Shown: positions 18,027 to 27,900 of the stretch, piece after piece
Position numbering within the stretch: position 1 is the stretch's first letter
How the letters are laid out: the number at the start of each line of letters is the position of its first letter
NCBI RefSeq assembly: GCF_018101125.2
Contig: NZ_JAELVF020000004.1
Location: 62,001-126,000, forward strand
Length of the DNA: 64,000 bases
Direction: 5' to 3'
Origin: Streptomyces tardus
GTDB lineage: Bacteria; Actinomycetota; Actinomycetes; Streptomycetales; Streptomycetaceae
Notes under the pieces: model-generated
Database searches by the model: none
What the model was told of the DNA's origin: nothing
Seen by the model: only the letters and a program-made list of their open reading frames with translations
Translations under genes and position numbers: made by a program

Positions 18027-18341
18027 ATGGCCAACATCGAGGGCACGCAGATCTACGTCGGCGAGGGGCTCGCCGCAGCGGGCACCACGCTGAACACCCG
18101 GGCCGGCGAGATCTCCGGCGAACTCCAGGCGCTGAAGTCCAAGTTGGCGCCCCTCTCGGAGGCGTGGCGGGAAAGTGAAGCCGCCACGTACTACCAGGAC
18201 ATGCAGAACAACTGGGACATGGCCGCCAACGGCCTCTTCGGTCCCGACGGCGTGCTCGGGCGCATCGCCCACGCCATGAACGTCAACTGGAACAACTACA
18301 GCGAAGCCGAGTGGTCCAACATCTCCACCTGGCGCAGCTGA
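18027..18341 (+). CDS. WXG100-like type VII secretion protein (EsxB-like partner)
   Basis: 104 aa with an excellent GAGGAG ribosome site. Helix-turn-helix hairpin of WXG100 size, but the turn reads AWRE rather than WXG. It has YYQDMQNNWDMAANGLFG after the turn and NNYSEAEW near the C-terminus, which fits YxxxE. It sits between the EsxA-like gene and eccD. The missing Gly in the turn is seen in many actinobacterial partners. Family membership is inferred from size, helix pattern and position. Confidence 0.82.
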   Translation: MANIEGTQIYVGEGLAAAGTTLNTRAGEISGELQALKSKLAPLSEAWRESEAATYYQDMQNNWDMAANGLFGPDGVLGRIAHAMNVNWNNYSEAEWSNISTWRS

Positions 18342-18380
18342 CCCGCAGCGGCCACCGCCGCCGGACAACAAGGAAAACCC

Positions 18381-19727
18381 GTGCCCGATGAACGCTGCCG
18401 GGTCACCGTGGTCGGCGAACGCAGACGTGTGGACCTCGCGCTTCCGGCGCGAGCCCCGATCGCCGAGTACGCACCCAGGCTCGCCACGCTGTGCGGCCAG
18501 TCCGAACCCGAGGCCAAACCGCCCGTATGGTCCCTGGCCGAACCGGGGGCGGAGCCGCTGGCGCCAGGCGAATCCCTCGCCGAGGCGGGCATCCTCGACG
18601 GTGCCACCCTCTATCTGCACGACCATCGGGCCGGTGAACTCGGCGAGTTGACCGTCACCGACCTGGACGACCAGGTCGCCGACGCCCGCGACGACAAGAC
18701 GCTGTGGGACGGCCGGCGCCGTGCCCAGAGCGTGCTGGGTGCCGGGCTGCTGGTCATGGTCGTTTCCGCGGCATGGCTCGGCGCGCACCGGCTCGCGGCG
18801 CTCGCCGCGGTGCTGTTCGCGCTCGCCGCGCTGACCGTGCCGCTGCTGGCCTGGTACGCCCAGCGCAAGAACTGGCCACTGCCTTCCGCGGTGCGCCAGC
18901 TGCTCGCGCTCGCAGCCGGCCCGCTGATGGCCTGTGTCGGACTCTGTTCGCCGATCCAGGGTCCGACCGCCACACCAGTACTGGTCGCGGTCACCGCAGT
19001 GGTGGGCGCGCTGCTCGGACTGGTCGCACTGCCCGCCCCGTCCACCGCGGTCCTGCTGGCGCTCACCGCGCTCGCGGCGCTGTTCGTCCTGCCGCTGACC
19101 GTGTTCGGCGCGGGAACGACCGGCGCCGCCGCCGTGGTCGCGATGGTGCTCTTCCTGCTCGCCACGCTGCTGCCGCGCGTCACCAGCCAGATCGCGGTGC
19201 TGGTGCCCTCCGGACCGGACACCGGGGCGCCGCTGATCGACAACGACGACGTTGCCGCGGTCGTACGCCGGGGCAACGGGCTGCTCACCCTGCTGAGCGT
19301 CGTGACCGGTACGGCCCTCGCGGTCTCGCTGGTCGTGCTCTCCTCGTCCCGCGGCGGGGCGGGGCTGGCGCTCGCCGCGGTCGTGAGCATCGGGCTGCTG
19401 CTCCAGGCCGGCACTGTACGGGTGCTGACCGCCGTGGTGCCCCAACTGGCTGCCGGTGTGGTGGGTTTGCTGGCGCTGGTGATACGTGTGCCGGAGTACC
19501 TCTTCGGCTCGCCGGCCTTCGGGCCGCTTGCCGCCTTCGGGGGCGGCGCGGTGCTGGTCGTCTGCGGGCTGTTCCTGGCCTTCAGCGCGGCGCTGCGCCC
19601 GATCGAACCGGAGCGCCCGACCTGGCCCGGCGCGGTCACCACCCTGCTCACGGTGGCGAGTCTGCCGCTGACCGCAGCGGTGTTCGGCCTCTTCGGCTGG
19701 CTGGCCAACCTCGGGGGCGGGCTGTGA
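18381..19727 (+). CDS. eccD: Type VII secretion integral membrane protein EccD
   Basis: 448 aa from GTG 18381 with AAGGAA upstream. Residues 1-85 form a ubiquitin-like YukD domain (RVTVVGERRRVDLALPARAPI, PGESLAEAGILDGATLYLHD). From about 115 onward there are about 11 hydrophobic helices, as in EccD, which builds the membrane channel of the ESX complex. The position downstream of the Esx pair and in the same operon as EccC supports this. The other core membrane partners EccB and EccE are not found in this window. Confidence 0.92.
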   Translation: MPDERCRVTVVGERRRVDLALPARAPIAEYAPRLATLCGQSEPEAKPPVWSLAEPGAEPLAPGESLAEAGILDGATLYLHDHRAGELGELTVTDLDDQVADARDDKTLWDGRRRAQSVLGAGLLVMVVSAAWLGAHRLAALAAVLFALAALTVPLLAWYAQRKNWPLPSAVRQLLALAAGPLMACVGLCSPIQGPTATPVLVAVTAVVGALLGLVALPAPSTAVLLALTALAALFVLPLTVFGAGTTGAAAVVAMVLFLLATLLPRVTSQIAVLVPSGPDTGAPLIDNDDVAAVVRRGNGLLTLLSVVTGTALAVSLVVLSSSRGGAGLALAAVVSIGLLLQAGTVRVLTAVVPQLAAGVVGLLALVIRVPEYLFGSPAFGPLAAFGGGAVLVVCGLFLAFSAALRPIEPERPTWPGAVTTLLTVASLPLTAAVFGLFGWLANLGGGL

Positions 19728-19875
19728 CCGGCGGGCGCCCGCCTGCCGCGGGGGCGTCGGTGCACGCCGTTCCCGCGACGGCGCCTCACGCCGGCCCCGG
19801 GGCCCCGGTCCAGGCGGTCCCCGCGACGGCGCCCCGCTTTCCGGGCCGCTGCGGGAAAGCGTGGGAGCGCGGCCG

Positions 19876-22662
19876 GTGAAGGCGGTCGGACAGCGGGTCG
19901 CCCCCGGCAGTTGGGGCGGTCACCGCACAGTGGGCGCGGCGGTCAGGGCCGCCGCGCCCGGCGCCGTCATCACCGTGCAGGCCGGCACCTACACCGAGAG
20001 CCTGGTGTTGGACAAGGACGTCACTCTGGTCGCCAAGGGCGAGGTGCGGCTGGTCGCCTCCCGTGGCCCCGCCGTCACCGTGCACGGCGGCCGGGTCGAG
20101 CTCCGCGGTTTCCACCTTTCCGCCGGGACCCCCAGGGAGCCCGCGGTGCTGCTGCGCGACGGTGAACCGGCGCTGCACGACTGCGAGATCACCGGAGGCC
20201 GCCTGGAGGTCACCGGCGGTGCGGCGCCGCTGCTGCGCGACTGCGCAGTGCGCCGCGCCGAAGGCTTCGCAGTGCGCCTCACCGGCGCCAGCCGCACCAC
20301 ACTGGAGAACCTGACCGTCTCGGACTGCACCGGGGACGGCGTCTTCGTCGAGGACGAGGCGCGGGTCGAACTGACCGAAGGGCTGGTCGACGGCGCCACC
20401 GGCTGCGGTGTGCGCGCCACAGCCGGTGCGCACACCACCCTCACCCGCTGCGAGATACGCGCCAGCGGGACCGTCGCCGTACTGGTGGAGGACCACGCCA
20501 CCGCCAACCTCCGCGACTGCCGACTGCACGGATCCGGCGGGCCCGGCCTGTGGACCCGTGGCCGGGCGGGACGCCTGCCCGGCGGCGACGAGCACCGCGA
20601 GCAGGCCGGGCAGGCGGCACTGCAGGCCGCGTCCGCGTCCAGAACGGGCGGTTCGGGCTCCGCCTCCGCCCGGGCGGAGCAGGGCGTACGGCTGCGCAAC
20701 TGCGAGATCCTGCGCACCACCGGCGCCGGAGCGCTGGTCGACGGGACCAGCGCGGTGCTGCTGGACGGCTGCCACATCCACCACACCGAGGGCGCCGCGG
20801 TACTGGCCACCGCGCAGGCAACCGCCGAACTGGTCTCGGTGCGGGCCGTGGACTGCCAGGACACCGCACTGGTCGTGAGCGAGACCGCGCGCGTCACCGC
20901 GACCGGCTGCACCTTCGCCCGCACCGGCGCCAACGGCCTGTACGCGGTGGGGGAGTCGGAGGTCTCGCTCACCGACTGCACCGTCCGGGAGAGCACCTAC
21001 ACCGCCGTCCACCTCGGTGGTGCGGCCCGCACTCGGCTGCGCGACTGCACTGTCGGCGCGACTCCCGAACACGGCGTACGTGTCACCGGCCGGGCCGCGC
21101 TGCTGGCCGAGCGCTGCGAGGTGAGCGACGCGGAGCTGAGCGGCGTCTGTGTGGAGGACGGCGACGCCGAACTGCGCGACTGCCGTGTCCGCGGCGGACG
21201 CGAAGGCGTACGGCTGCGCACCGACCACCGCCCGCTGCTGACGGAGTGCGAGATCACCGGCAGCACCGACAGCGGGGTACGGGTGGGCCGTGCCACCGGA
21301 GCGCTGCTGGAGGACCTGACCATCGCACCCGGCAGCGGCTCGGGGCTGCTGCTGGAGGAGGACAGCACCCCGGTCGTCGAGGGCGGAACCATCCGCGGCG
21401 CGGGCGGCAGCGGTGTCGTCGTGCGCGCGGGGGCGCGTCCGCGTGTGCGCGGGCTGACGATCGCCAACGCCGCGAAGAACGCGCTCTTCGTCGAGGAGGG
21501 CGGCGAAGGCCGGTACGAGGACTGCCTCTTCACCGGCAGCCGCTTCCCGGCCGTCTACGCGGGCGCACGCGCCAGACTGCTGCTGCGCCGGTGCGCCGTC
21601 GAGGGCTCCGAGTCCGATCTGCTGAGCGACGACGAGGCGGAGATCCGAGCGGAGGACTGCCGGGTCGAGGGCGTTGCCGAGCCCCGGCTGACCGTCGTCC
21701 GCGACGGTGCGGCAACCGGCGGGGTCACCGTGGTCGCCGTCCCGGGACGCACCGGCGGCGGCGACGCGGACGCGAAGTCCTCGGAGACCGACGACCGGAA
21801 CTCCGAGGAGGAGGAGAGCGCGGAGGCCAGACTTGCTGTGCTGCACCGCGAACTCGACCGCCTGGTCGGCCTGGACGGCGTCAAGCGGGATGTGGTGACG
21901 CTGACCAATCTGATGCAGATGGTCAAGGTCCGCGAGACCGCCGGGCTCGCACCGCCGCCGCTCTCCAGGCACCTGGTCTTCGCGGGCAACCCCGGCACCG
22001 GCAAGACCACCGTGGCCCGCCTCTACGGCGGGTTCCTCGCCGCGCTCGGCCTGTTGGAGCGCGGGCACCTGGTGGAGGCCGACCGCGGCCAGCTGGTCGG
22101 CGAGTACGTCGGCCACACCGCGCCCCGCACCGCCGCCGTCTTCCGGCGCGCACTCGGCGGCGTGCTCTTCATCGACGAGGCGTACTCCCTGGTGCCGCAG
22201 GGGCAGATGACCGATTTCGGCGCCGAGGCCGTGTCGACGCTGGTCAAGCTGATGGAGGACCACCGGGACGAGGTGGTGGTCATCGTGGCCGGCTACCCGG
22301 GCGACATGGACCGGCTGCTGGAGTCCAACGCCGGACTTGCCTCACGGTTCACCCGCACCCTGCACTTCGACGACTACACCTCGCCCGAGCTGGTGCGCAT
22401 CGTCGAGCACCAGGCGGCCGACCACCAGTACACGCTCGCGCCGGAGACCGCCGCGGCGCTGCACGACCACTTCGAGGCAATCCCCAGGGGCGACCAGTTC
22501 GGCAACGGGCGCAGCGCGCGGCAGGTCTTCCAGCGGATGACCGAGCGGCACGCGCAGCGGGTGTCGGAGCTGGACCTCGCCGCGCTCGACCTCGCCGACG
22601 CGGACGCGGCGGTGCTCACCACCCTGCTGCCCGACGACCTGCCGTCGGGAGGGGTGCGGTGA
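19876..22662 (+). CDS. EccA-like protein: right-handed beta-helix repeats fused to CbxX/CfqX AAA+ ATPase
   Basis: 928 aa from GTG 19876 (GGGAG 8 nt upstream); GTG 19861 is possible. Residues about 10-610 are some 20-25 parallel beta-helix coils of about 23 residues, with recurring LRDC.V and G..V...A..T patterns as in pectate-lyase-like solenoids. After an acidic linker (ETDDRNSEEEESAEA), a CbxX-type AAA+ domain follows: HLVFAGNPGTGKTTVARLYG (Walker A), VLFIDEAYSLVP (Walker B), VIVAGYPGDMDRLLESN (sensor 1) and LASRF (arginine finger). Mycobacterial EccA has the same AAA+ domain behind a TPR domain. Here the beta-helix takes its place, perhaps as a scaffold for substrates. Cytosolic. Confidence 0.88.
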   Translation: MKAVGQRVAPGSWGGHRTVGAAVRAAAPGAVITVQAGTYTESLVLDKDVTLVAKGEVRLVASRGPAVTVHGGRVELRGFHLSAGTPREPAVLLRDGEPALHDCEITGGRLEVTGGAAPLLRDCAVRRAEGFAVRLTGASRTTLENLTVSDCTGDGVFVEDEARVELTEGLVDGATGCGVRATAGAHTTLTRCEIRASGTVAVLVEDHATANLRDCRLHGSGGPGLWTRGRAGRLPGGDEHREQAGQAALQAASASRTGGSGSASARAEQGVRLRNCEILRTTGAGALVDGTSAVLLDGCHIHHTEGAAVLATAQATAELVSVRAVDCQDTALVVSETARVTATGCTFARTGANGLYAVGESEVSLTDCTVRESTYTAVHLGGAARTRLRDCTVGATPEHGVRVTGRAALLAERCEVSDAELSGVCVEDGDAELRDCRVRGGREGVRLRTDHRPLLTECEITGSTDSGVRVGRATGALLEDLTIAPGSGSGLLLEEDSTPVVEGGTIRGAGGSGVVVRAGARPRVRGLTIANAAKNALFVEEGGEGRYEDCLFTGSRFPAVYAGARARLLLRRCAVEGSESDLLSDDEAEIRAEDCRVEGVAEPRLTVVRDGAATGGVTVVAVPGRTGGGDADAKSSETDDRNSEEEESAEARLAVLHRELDRLVGLDGVKRDVVTLTNLMQMVKVRETAGLAPPPLSRHLVFAGNPGTGKTTVARLYGGFLAALGLLERGHLVEADRGQLVGEYVGHTAPRTAAVFRRALGGVLFIDEAYSLVPQGQMTDFGAEAVSTLVKLMEDHRDEVVVIVAGYPGDMDRLLESNAGLASRFTRTLHFDDYTSPELVRIVEHQAADHQYTLAPETAAALHDHFEAIPRGDQFGNGRSARQVFQRMTERHAQRVSELDLAALDLADADAAVLTTLLPDDLPSGGVR

Positions 22663-22798
22663 GCCCCCGCGAACGCCGCGGGTGGTCGGGAGGAACGCAC
22701 GGCCCTGCGGAGCACTCTGAGTATCCGGAGCCCTCTGAGCTTCCGCAGCACACGGCAGGCAGAGCACAACCGATGGACGAGAGGCGGGTGTTGGGCTG

Positions 22799-23125
22799 AT
22801 GGCGCAGGAAGTGTCGATCGAGGAGTGGCGTGCCCACCTGGCGGACCTGAAGTCCGCGACCGAGGTGGTCCGCAAGCAGTCCAAGTCGATCTCCGAGACG
22901 ATGGCGTCGATCGACAGCAAGATGAACGAGATCGCCGACGACTGGTCGAGCCCGGCGCACGGCAGTTTCGACGATGTGAAGAAGTGGTTCCACACCGTCG
23001 AGCACGAGTTGGAGACGCTGCTGGACGACATCGTCAACCGGATGGACACCAGCCACCGCAACTACCTCGACGCGGAGAGCACCAACCTGAACAACCTGGG
23101 CGACGGGAACCCCACGGGTGTCTGA
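22799..23125 (+). CDS. WXG100-like small helical protein
   Basis: 108 aa. Helical hairpin with the turn DDWSSPAHGSFDD in the WXG position, flanked by amphipathic helices (VVRKQSKSISETMASIDSKM and VKKWFHTVEHELETLLDDIVNRM). It ends with NYLDAESTNLNNLGDG, where YLDAE fits the YxxxD/E export signal. Likely another ESX substrate or chaperone partner. It is the last gene before a strong terminator (23419-23469). Confidence 0.8.
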   Translation: MAQEVSIEEWRAHLADLKSATEVVRKQSKSISETMASIDSKMNEIADDWSSPAHGSFDDVKKWFHTVEHELETLLDDIVNRMDTSHRNYLDAESTNLNNLGDGNPTGV

Positions 23126-23418
23126 CGCGCCCTCACGCCGCCCGGCGCCGCATGCCGCACGCCCCGCCCCGGGCGCCGCCGGCCGCCGTCCCGGGCCGGG
23201 CCGCGCTGCCCCGGGGCCGGCCCGCCGCATGCCGAACTCCGGCCGCCGGTACCGGAGTTCCCGCGCCGCCGTGCGACCCCCGTACACACCCGCGCCGGGC
23301 CCGTACGTCGCCCTTCCGGCCGCGCGCCGCACCGCGCCGGCCGCGTACGCCCCCGCGCCGGCCGCGTACGTCGTCCGGTCGAACTCCCGCCGGGATGCTC
23401 CCCGTTGGGCCCGCGCAC

Positions 23419-23469
23419 GCCTCGCGTGCTCCGGGCCGGCGGCCGGCCGCGGCCCGGAGCACGCGAGGC
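23419..23469. terminator. Strong bidirectional hairpin terminator
   Basis: A perfect 19-bp stem (23419-23437 with 23451-23469) and 13-nt GC loop, between the convergent WXG gene at 22799 and the minus-strand gene at 23481. The rest of the 355-bp gap (23126-23480) holds repeated 'gccgcgtacg' units but no gene. Confidence 0.85.
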
Positions 23470-23480
23470 GGTGCGCCCGC

Positions 23481-24110
23481 TCAGGTGGTGGGCGGCGGGT
23501 CGGGGAAGTGCGACTGGCGGTCGGCCTGCGCGTAGACCTGGCCGGAGTGGTTGAGCCGGGCTATGTACTCGCCCAGCTTGTTCAGCGAGCTGGCGACCTG
23601 GAGCAGGGCGCGCTCCTGCGCGGGGTTCATCTCGGCGCCGAAGGCCTCACCGGCCTCGGCGAAGGGGTTCTTGGTCTCCTTGTCGGCCGAGGGGTTGTAG
23701 CCCGCCGACAGGCTGGTGTGGCCGCTGCCCCCGTCGCCCTTGGACGTGGCGCCCTGCCCGAAGACGGTGTCCTTGACGGAGGCGACCAGCGCACGCACCT
23801 CCTCGTACTTGTCGACGGCGCCGTTGGCCTCGGCGAGTATCGACGTCTCGGCGGTGCGCAGGGTCGAGAGGTCCATCTTGAAGTCGGCGGAGGGGTCGCT
23901 GTTCTCGTCCTGGTCGCCGTCACCGGAGTCCTCGGAGAGGTCCGAGGGGTCGTCGTTGAACGACGGCAGCTCGTCCCAGGCGACCTCGGTCTCCGGGACC
24001 ATGTACGCCAGGTCCCGGCCGTTGTCCTCGGTCGTCTCCTCCTCGCCCTCCCCCTCCTCGGGCTCCGCCAACGGTGTTTCGTCGTACTCGGACTCGATCG
24101 GCTCGGTCAC
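23481..24110 (-). CDS. Acidic ESX-locus protein of unknown function
   Basis: 209 aa from GTG 24110 with AGGGAG 5 nt upstream; longer in-frame starts would add unlikely Arg/Pro sequence. The first 100 residues are very acidic and disordered (EPEEGEGEEETTEDNG, DLSEDSGDGDQDEN). The rest is helical, ending QERALLQVASSLNKLGEYIARLNHSGQVYAQAD, reminiscent of WXG-type or ESX-associated helical proteins. It is read against its neighbours, in the middle of the ESX locus. No family recognised. It could be a chaperone or a secreted helical protein. Confidence 0.75.
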   Translation of the reverse strand: MTEPIESEYDETPLAEPEEGEGEEETTEDNGRDLAYMVPETEVAWDELPSFNDDPSDLSEDSGDGDQDENSDPSADFKMDLSTLRTAETSILAEANGAVDKYEEVRALVASVKDTVFGQGATSKGDGGSGHTSLSAGYNPSADKETKNPFAEAGEAFGAEMNPAQERALLQVASSLNKLGEYIARLNHSGQVYAQADRQSHFPDPPPTT

Positions 24111-24361
24111 GGCGTCTCCCTGGTCTCTCGCGCGGCTCCTCGGGCGGCGCTCGGTGGCGGCGGCACCCGGTCTGCGGGCTGCCGGCGGACAGCCCCGAGG
24201 AACCCGCGCCAGGTTTATCACTTGTATGGCTATTTGTCAGCGTGCGGGTGGCGTCGGGCAGTTGACGACCCGCAGCTCTGGGCGCCGTCCACCAGCACTT
24301 CAGCGAGCGAAGAGACCGAAGCGAACGAAGCGACCGTCAGAGACCGAAGGAGAGGCACCGC

Positions 24362-24826
24362 ATGAGTGACAGCGAGACCGACTACAACACCTCCACCATC
24401 AACGTCTCTCCCATCGGCATGAGCGCCACCGCCAAGACCCTGAACACCCTGTCCCAGAACGTCGCGGACAGCCTCGGCACCATCAACACCGAGCTGAGCG
24501 CACTGCGGGTGGCCTGGCAGGGGCAGGCGGCGACGGACGCCGAAGCGGTCAACAAGCAGTGGATGCACGTCATGACCCGGCTGTTCGGCACCGAGGACGA
24601 GCCGGGCAAGGGCGTCCTGTCCGCTCTCTCCGGCGGCCTCGACCGGGCAGCCGCCAACTTCAGCAAGGCCGAGAGGGGAGTGACCTCCATCTTCACGGAC
24701 TTCCACGACGGCCTCCAGCCGGAGGAGGACGGCGACGGCGGGTCGAAGGAGGAGTACCCGACCGACAAGCCCGAGAACGAGACGAACACCAACAACACCG
24801 CCGTCACCCTGACCTTCCCGAAGTGA
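24362..24826 (+). CDS. WXG100-type protein with acidic tail
   Basis: 154 aa with GGAGAGG ribosome site. The WXG100 hairpin is canonical: SLGTINTELSALRVAWQGQAATDAEAVNKQW. After the second helix (NFSKAERG, Phe in place of Tyr of the export motif) there is a disordered acidic C-terminal tail of about 40 residues (LQPEEDGDGGSKEEYPTD). It directly precedes eccC, whose ATPase domains recognise Esx C-termini, so it is a likely EccC client. Confidence 0.85.
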   Translation: MSDSETDYNTSTINVSPIGMSATAKTLNTLSQNVADSLGTINTELSALRVAWQGQAATDAEAVNKQWMHVMTRLFGTEDEPGKGVLSALSGGLDRAAANFSKAERGVTSIFTDFHDGLQPEEDGDGGSKEEYPTDKPENETNTNNTAVTLTFPK

Positions 24827-24948
24827 CGTCCCCGGTGGGCCGCTCACCCGGCCCGCCGCCGCGCGCAGCCGCGGCCGAGCACTCCCGCACCGCAGCACCT
24901 CCGCAGCACGTGCCCCAGCACCCCCGACCGTCCCGCTAGGCAGCCACC

Positions 24949-27900
24949 GTGAGTCGAATACCCTTCCACCGCCCCGTCCGTATGACGCCCCCGCCGACGC
25001 CGGAGGGCGGCACCAAACTCGCAGGTGCGCCCCAGCGCCCGCAGCCGCAGGGCGCGGCGACCTGGCTGATGATCCTGCTTCCGCTGCTCTCCAGCGTGAG
25101 CATGGCCGCGTACATGGTGGCCTTCGGCCGGCCGTGGATGATCCTGCTGGGCATCGCCTTCGTCGTGGTGTCCGTCGGTATCACCATCGGCGTGCGCATG
25201 CAGATGCGCGGCAGCCGCCGACGCAACCAGTTCCGCCAGCGCGAGCGGTACATGGAGTACCTCGCCGGAATCCGCAAGCAGGCCCTGCGGACCAAGGCCG
25301 CCCAGCGCACCGCCGACGCCTGGCGCCATCCGCACCCCGAGCGGCTGTGGGCCGTCGCCTCGCGCCGACGCCGCATCTGGGAACGACGCCCGGGCGACAG
25401 CGACTTCCTCCATCTGCGGCTGGGCACCGGCACCGCGCCGCTCTCCCACACCCTCACCACCTCCGAGCCGAGCGACCCGACGGTCGAGATCGACATCTCC
25501 TGCGAGCACGCCGCCGCCGAACTGGTCCGCACCCACAGCACCGTCGACGGCCAGGCGGCCTGGCTGGACATGAGCGGCTCCGGCGTGGTGAGCCTGCTCG
25601 GTCCGCGTGCGCGCACCCGTGAACTGGCCCAGAACCTGCTGGTGCAACTCGCCGTGCTGCACGCCCCCGACGACGTACGCGTCGCGGTGGTCACCGGCGG
25701 CCACTCGGGCTGGGACTGGGCGAAGTGGCTGCCGCACACCCAGCAGCCCGACAGCGACGAGGAACGTCGCGAGCAGGAGATCGTCCCGCTGCTCGCCGAC
25801 GACTTCACCGGGATAAGGGACCATCTCCAGACCGCCTACGACCAGGCCGCCGCCGCTCGCGCCGAGCGTTCCAGCCGGCTGATCGTGCACCGCGACAGTG
25901 CCCCGCGCCGCCGCCTGGTGGTCTTCCTCGACGAGTACGACCCCAAGGCACACTGGGCCCGCTCCTCGCTGCTGGCCGACCTCATCACCGAAGCGGGCCC
26001 CGACCTCGGCGTCCACGTGGTCTGCCTGGTCGAGGAGGAGGGCTCGGAGCCCGGCCGTGTGGACGTGCGCGCGCGTACGGACGCGCGCGGCGCGCTGCTC
26101 CTGGAGGGACGCTCCTCCCAGCTGTACGCCACCGTGGACAAGGCCACCGTGGACACCGTCGCGCCCGGGGTGCTGGCGGCCACCGCCCGTTCGCTGGCGC
26201 CGCTGAGGCTGTCCGGAGAACGCGAGCAGGTCCTCTCCGAGCACGTCTCGCTCTCCGGCATGCTCGGCTTCTCCGACATCGCCGCCTTCGACCCGGCCGC
26301 GGGCCGGCGCGCTCCGGACGACCGGAAGCTGCTCAGCGTCCCGATCGGGGTCACCGGCACCGGCGAGCCGCTGAACATCGACCTCAAGGAGTCGGCACAG
26401 GGCGGCATCGGGCCGCACGGACTGGTCGTGGGCGCCACCGGATCCGGCAAGAGCGAACTGCTGCGCACCCTGGTCACCGGCCTGGCGCTGGTGCACGCAC
26501 CCGAGCATCTGGCCTTCGTGCTCGTCGACTTCAAGGGCGGCGCCACCTTCGCGGGCGTCACCGAACTGCCGCACGTCTCCGGCCTGATCACCAACCTCGC
26601 CGACGACACGGCCCTGGTCGACCGGATGCGCAAGGCGCTCCAGGGCGAACAGCAGCGGCGCCAGCAGATGCTGCGCCAGGCCGGCAACGTCGACTCGGTG
26701 CGCGAGTACCAGGTGCGCCACGCCTCCGGTGCCACCGATGTCGACGGCAAACCGCTGGAACCGCTGCCCTACCTCCTGATCATCGTCGACGAGTTCGGCG
26801 AACTCCTCTCCCAGCAGCCGGACTTCATCGACCTGTTCGTCCAGATCGGCCGGGTCGGCCGGTCCCTCGGCATGCATCTGCTGCTGTCGACGCAGCGGTT
26901 GGAGGAGGGCCGGCTGCGCGGACTGGAGTCGCACCTGTCCTACCGGATGTGTCTGCGCACCTTCAGCGCCGCGGAGTCCCGCGCCGTCATCGGCACCTCC
27001 GATGCCTACACGCTCCCCGCACTGCCCGGCTCCGCGTACCTCAAGGTCGACGAGTCGATCTACGAGCGCTTCCGTGTCGCGCACGTCTCCGCGTCCTATC
27101 GCGACCAGGAGGCCGAGGCCGCCCCGGGAGCGGCCCTGCCGGTGGCGTACGAGGTGTACGGCGACCTGCCGCCGATCGTCGCCGACGAGGAGGAGACACC
27201 GGGCTGGGAGTGGGACCCCGAGGGCGGCGCCACCGAACTGCAGATCGCCGTCGACCGTCTGGTCAACGAGGACGCGCCCGGCCACCAGGTGTGGCTGCCG
27301 CCGCTGCCCGCGCACGTGCCCCTCGACCCGCTGCTCGGCGACGCCGAGCCCGACCCGGAGCTCGGGCTGCGCTGTCCCCAGTGGCCGTACGCCGGGCGGC
27401 TGAAGTTCCCCGTCGGCGTACTGGACGTACCCGCGCGACAGGAGCAGCGTCCGCTGGTCATGGACCTGGAGGGACGGCAGGGCCACCTCGCCCTGGTCGG
27501 TGCGCCGCAGAGCGGCAAGTCGACCTTCCTGCGGACCGCGTTGCTCAGCGCCATGCTCACCCACACCCCCGACGAGCTGCAGTTCTACGCCATCGACATG
27601 GGCGGCGGCGGCCTGCACGGACTCGCCGACGCCCCGCACATGGCCGGAGTGGCCGGCCGCCGGGACGAGGAGCGCATCCGGCGCACGCTCGCCGAGGTGA
27701 GCCGGCTGGTCACCGCCCGCGAGCAGATGTTCCACGATCTGCGCATCCAGTCCGCTGTGGAGCTGCGCGAGCGCCGCGCAGCGGGCGAACTGCCCGAGGG
27801 CGTACGGTCCGCCGACATCGTGCTGGTGGTCGACAACTGGGCCGCCCTGCACGCCGCCGACGAGGACGCCGTGGTCACCCTGACCGAGATCGCCGCCCGC

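Noticed and set aside
22659..22799. A 46-codon ORF overlapping the EccA-like stop and the next WXG start
   Set aside because: Overlaps fit a gene, but the sequence (PRERRGWSGGTHGPAEHSEYPEP) has no recognisable feature and the next gene's start is independent; probably a spacer.
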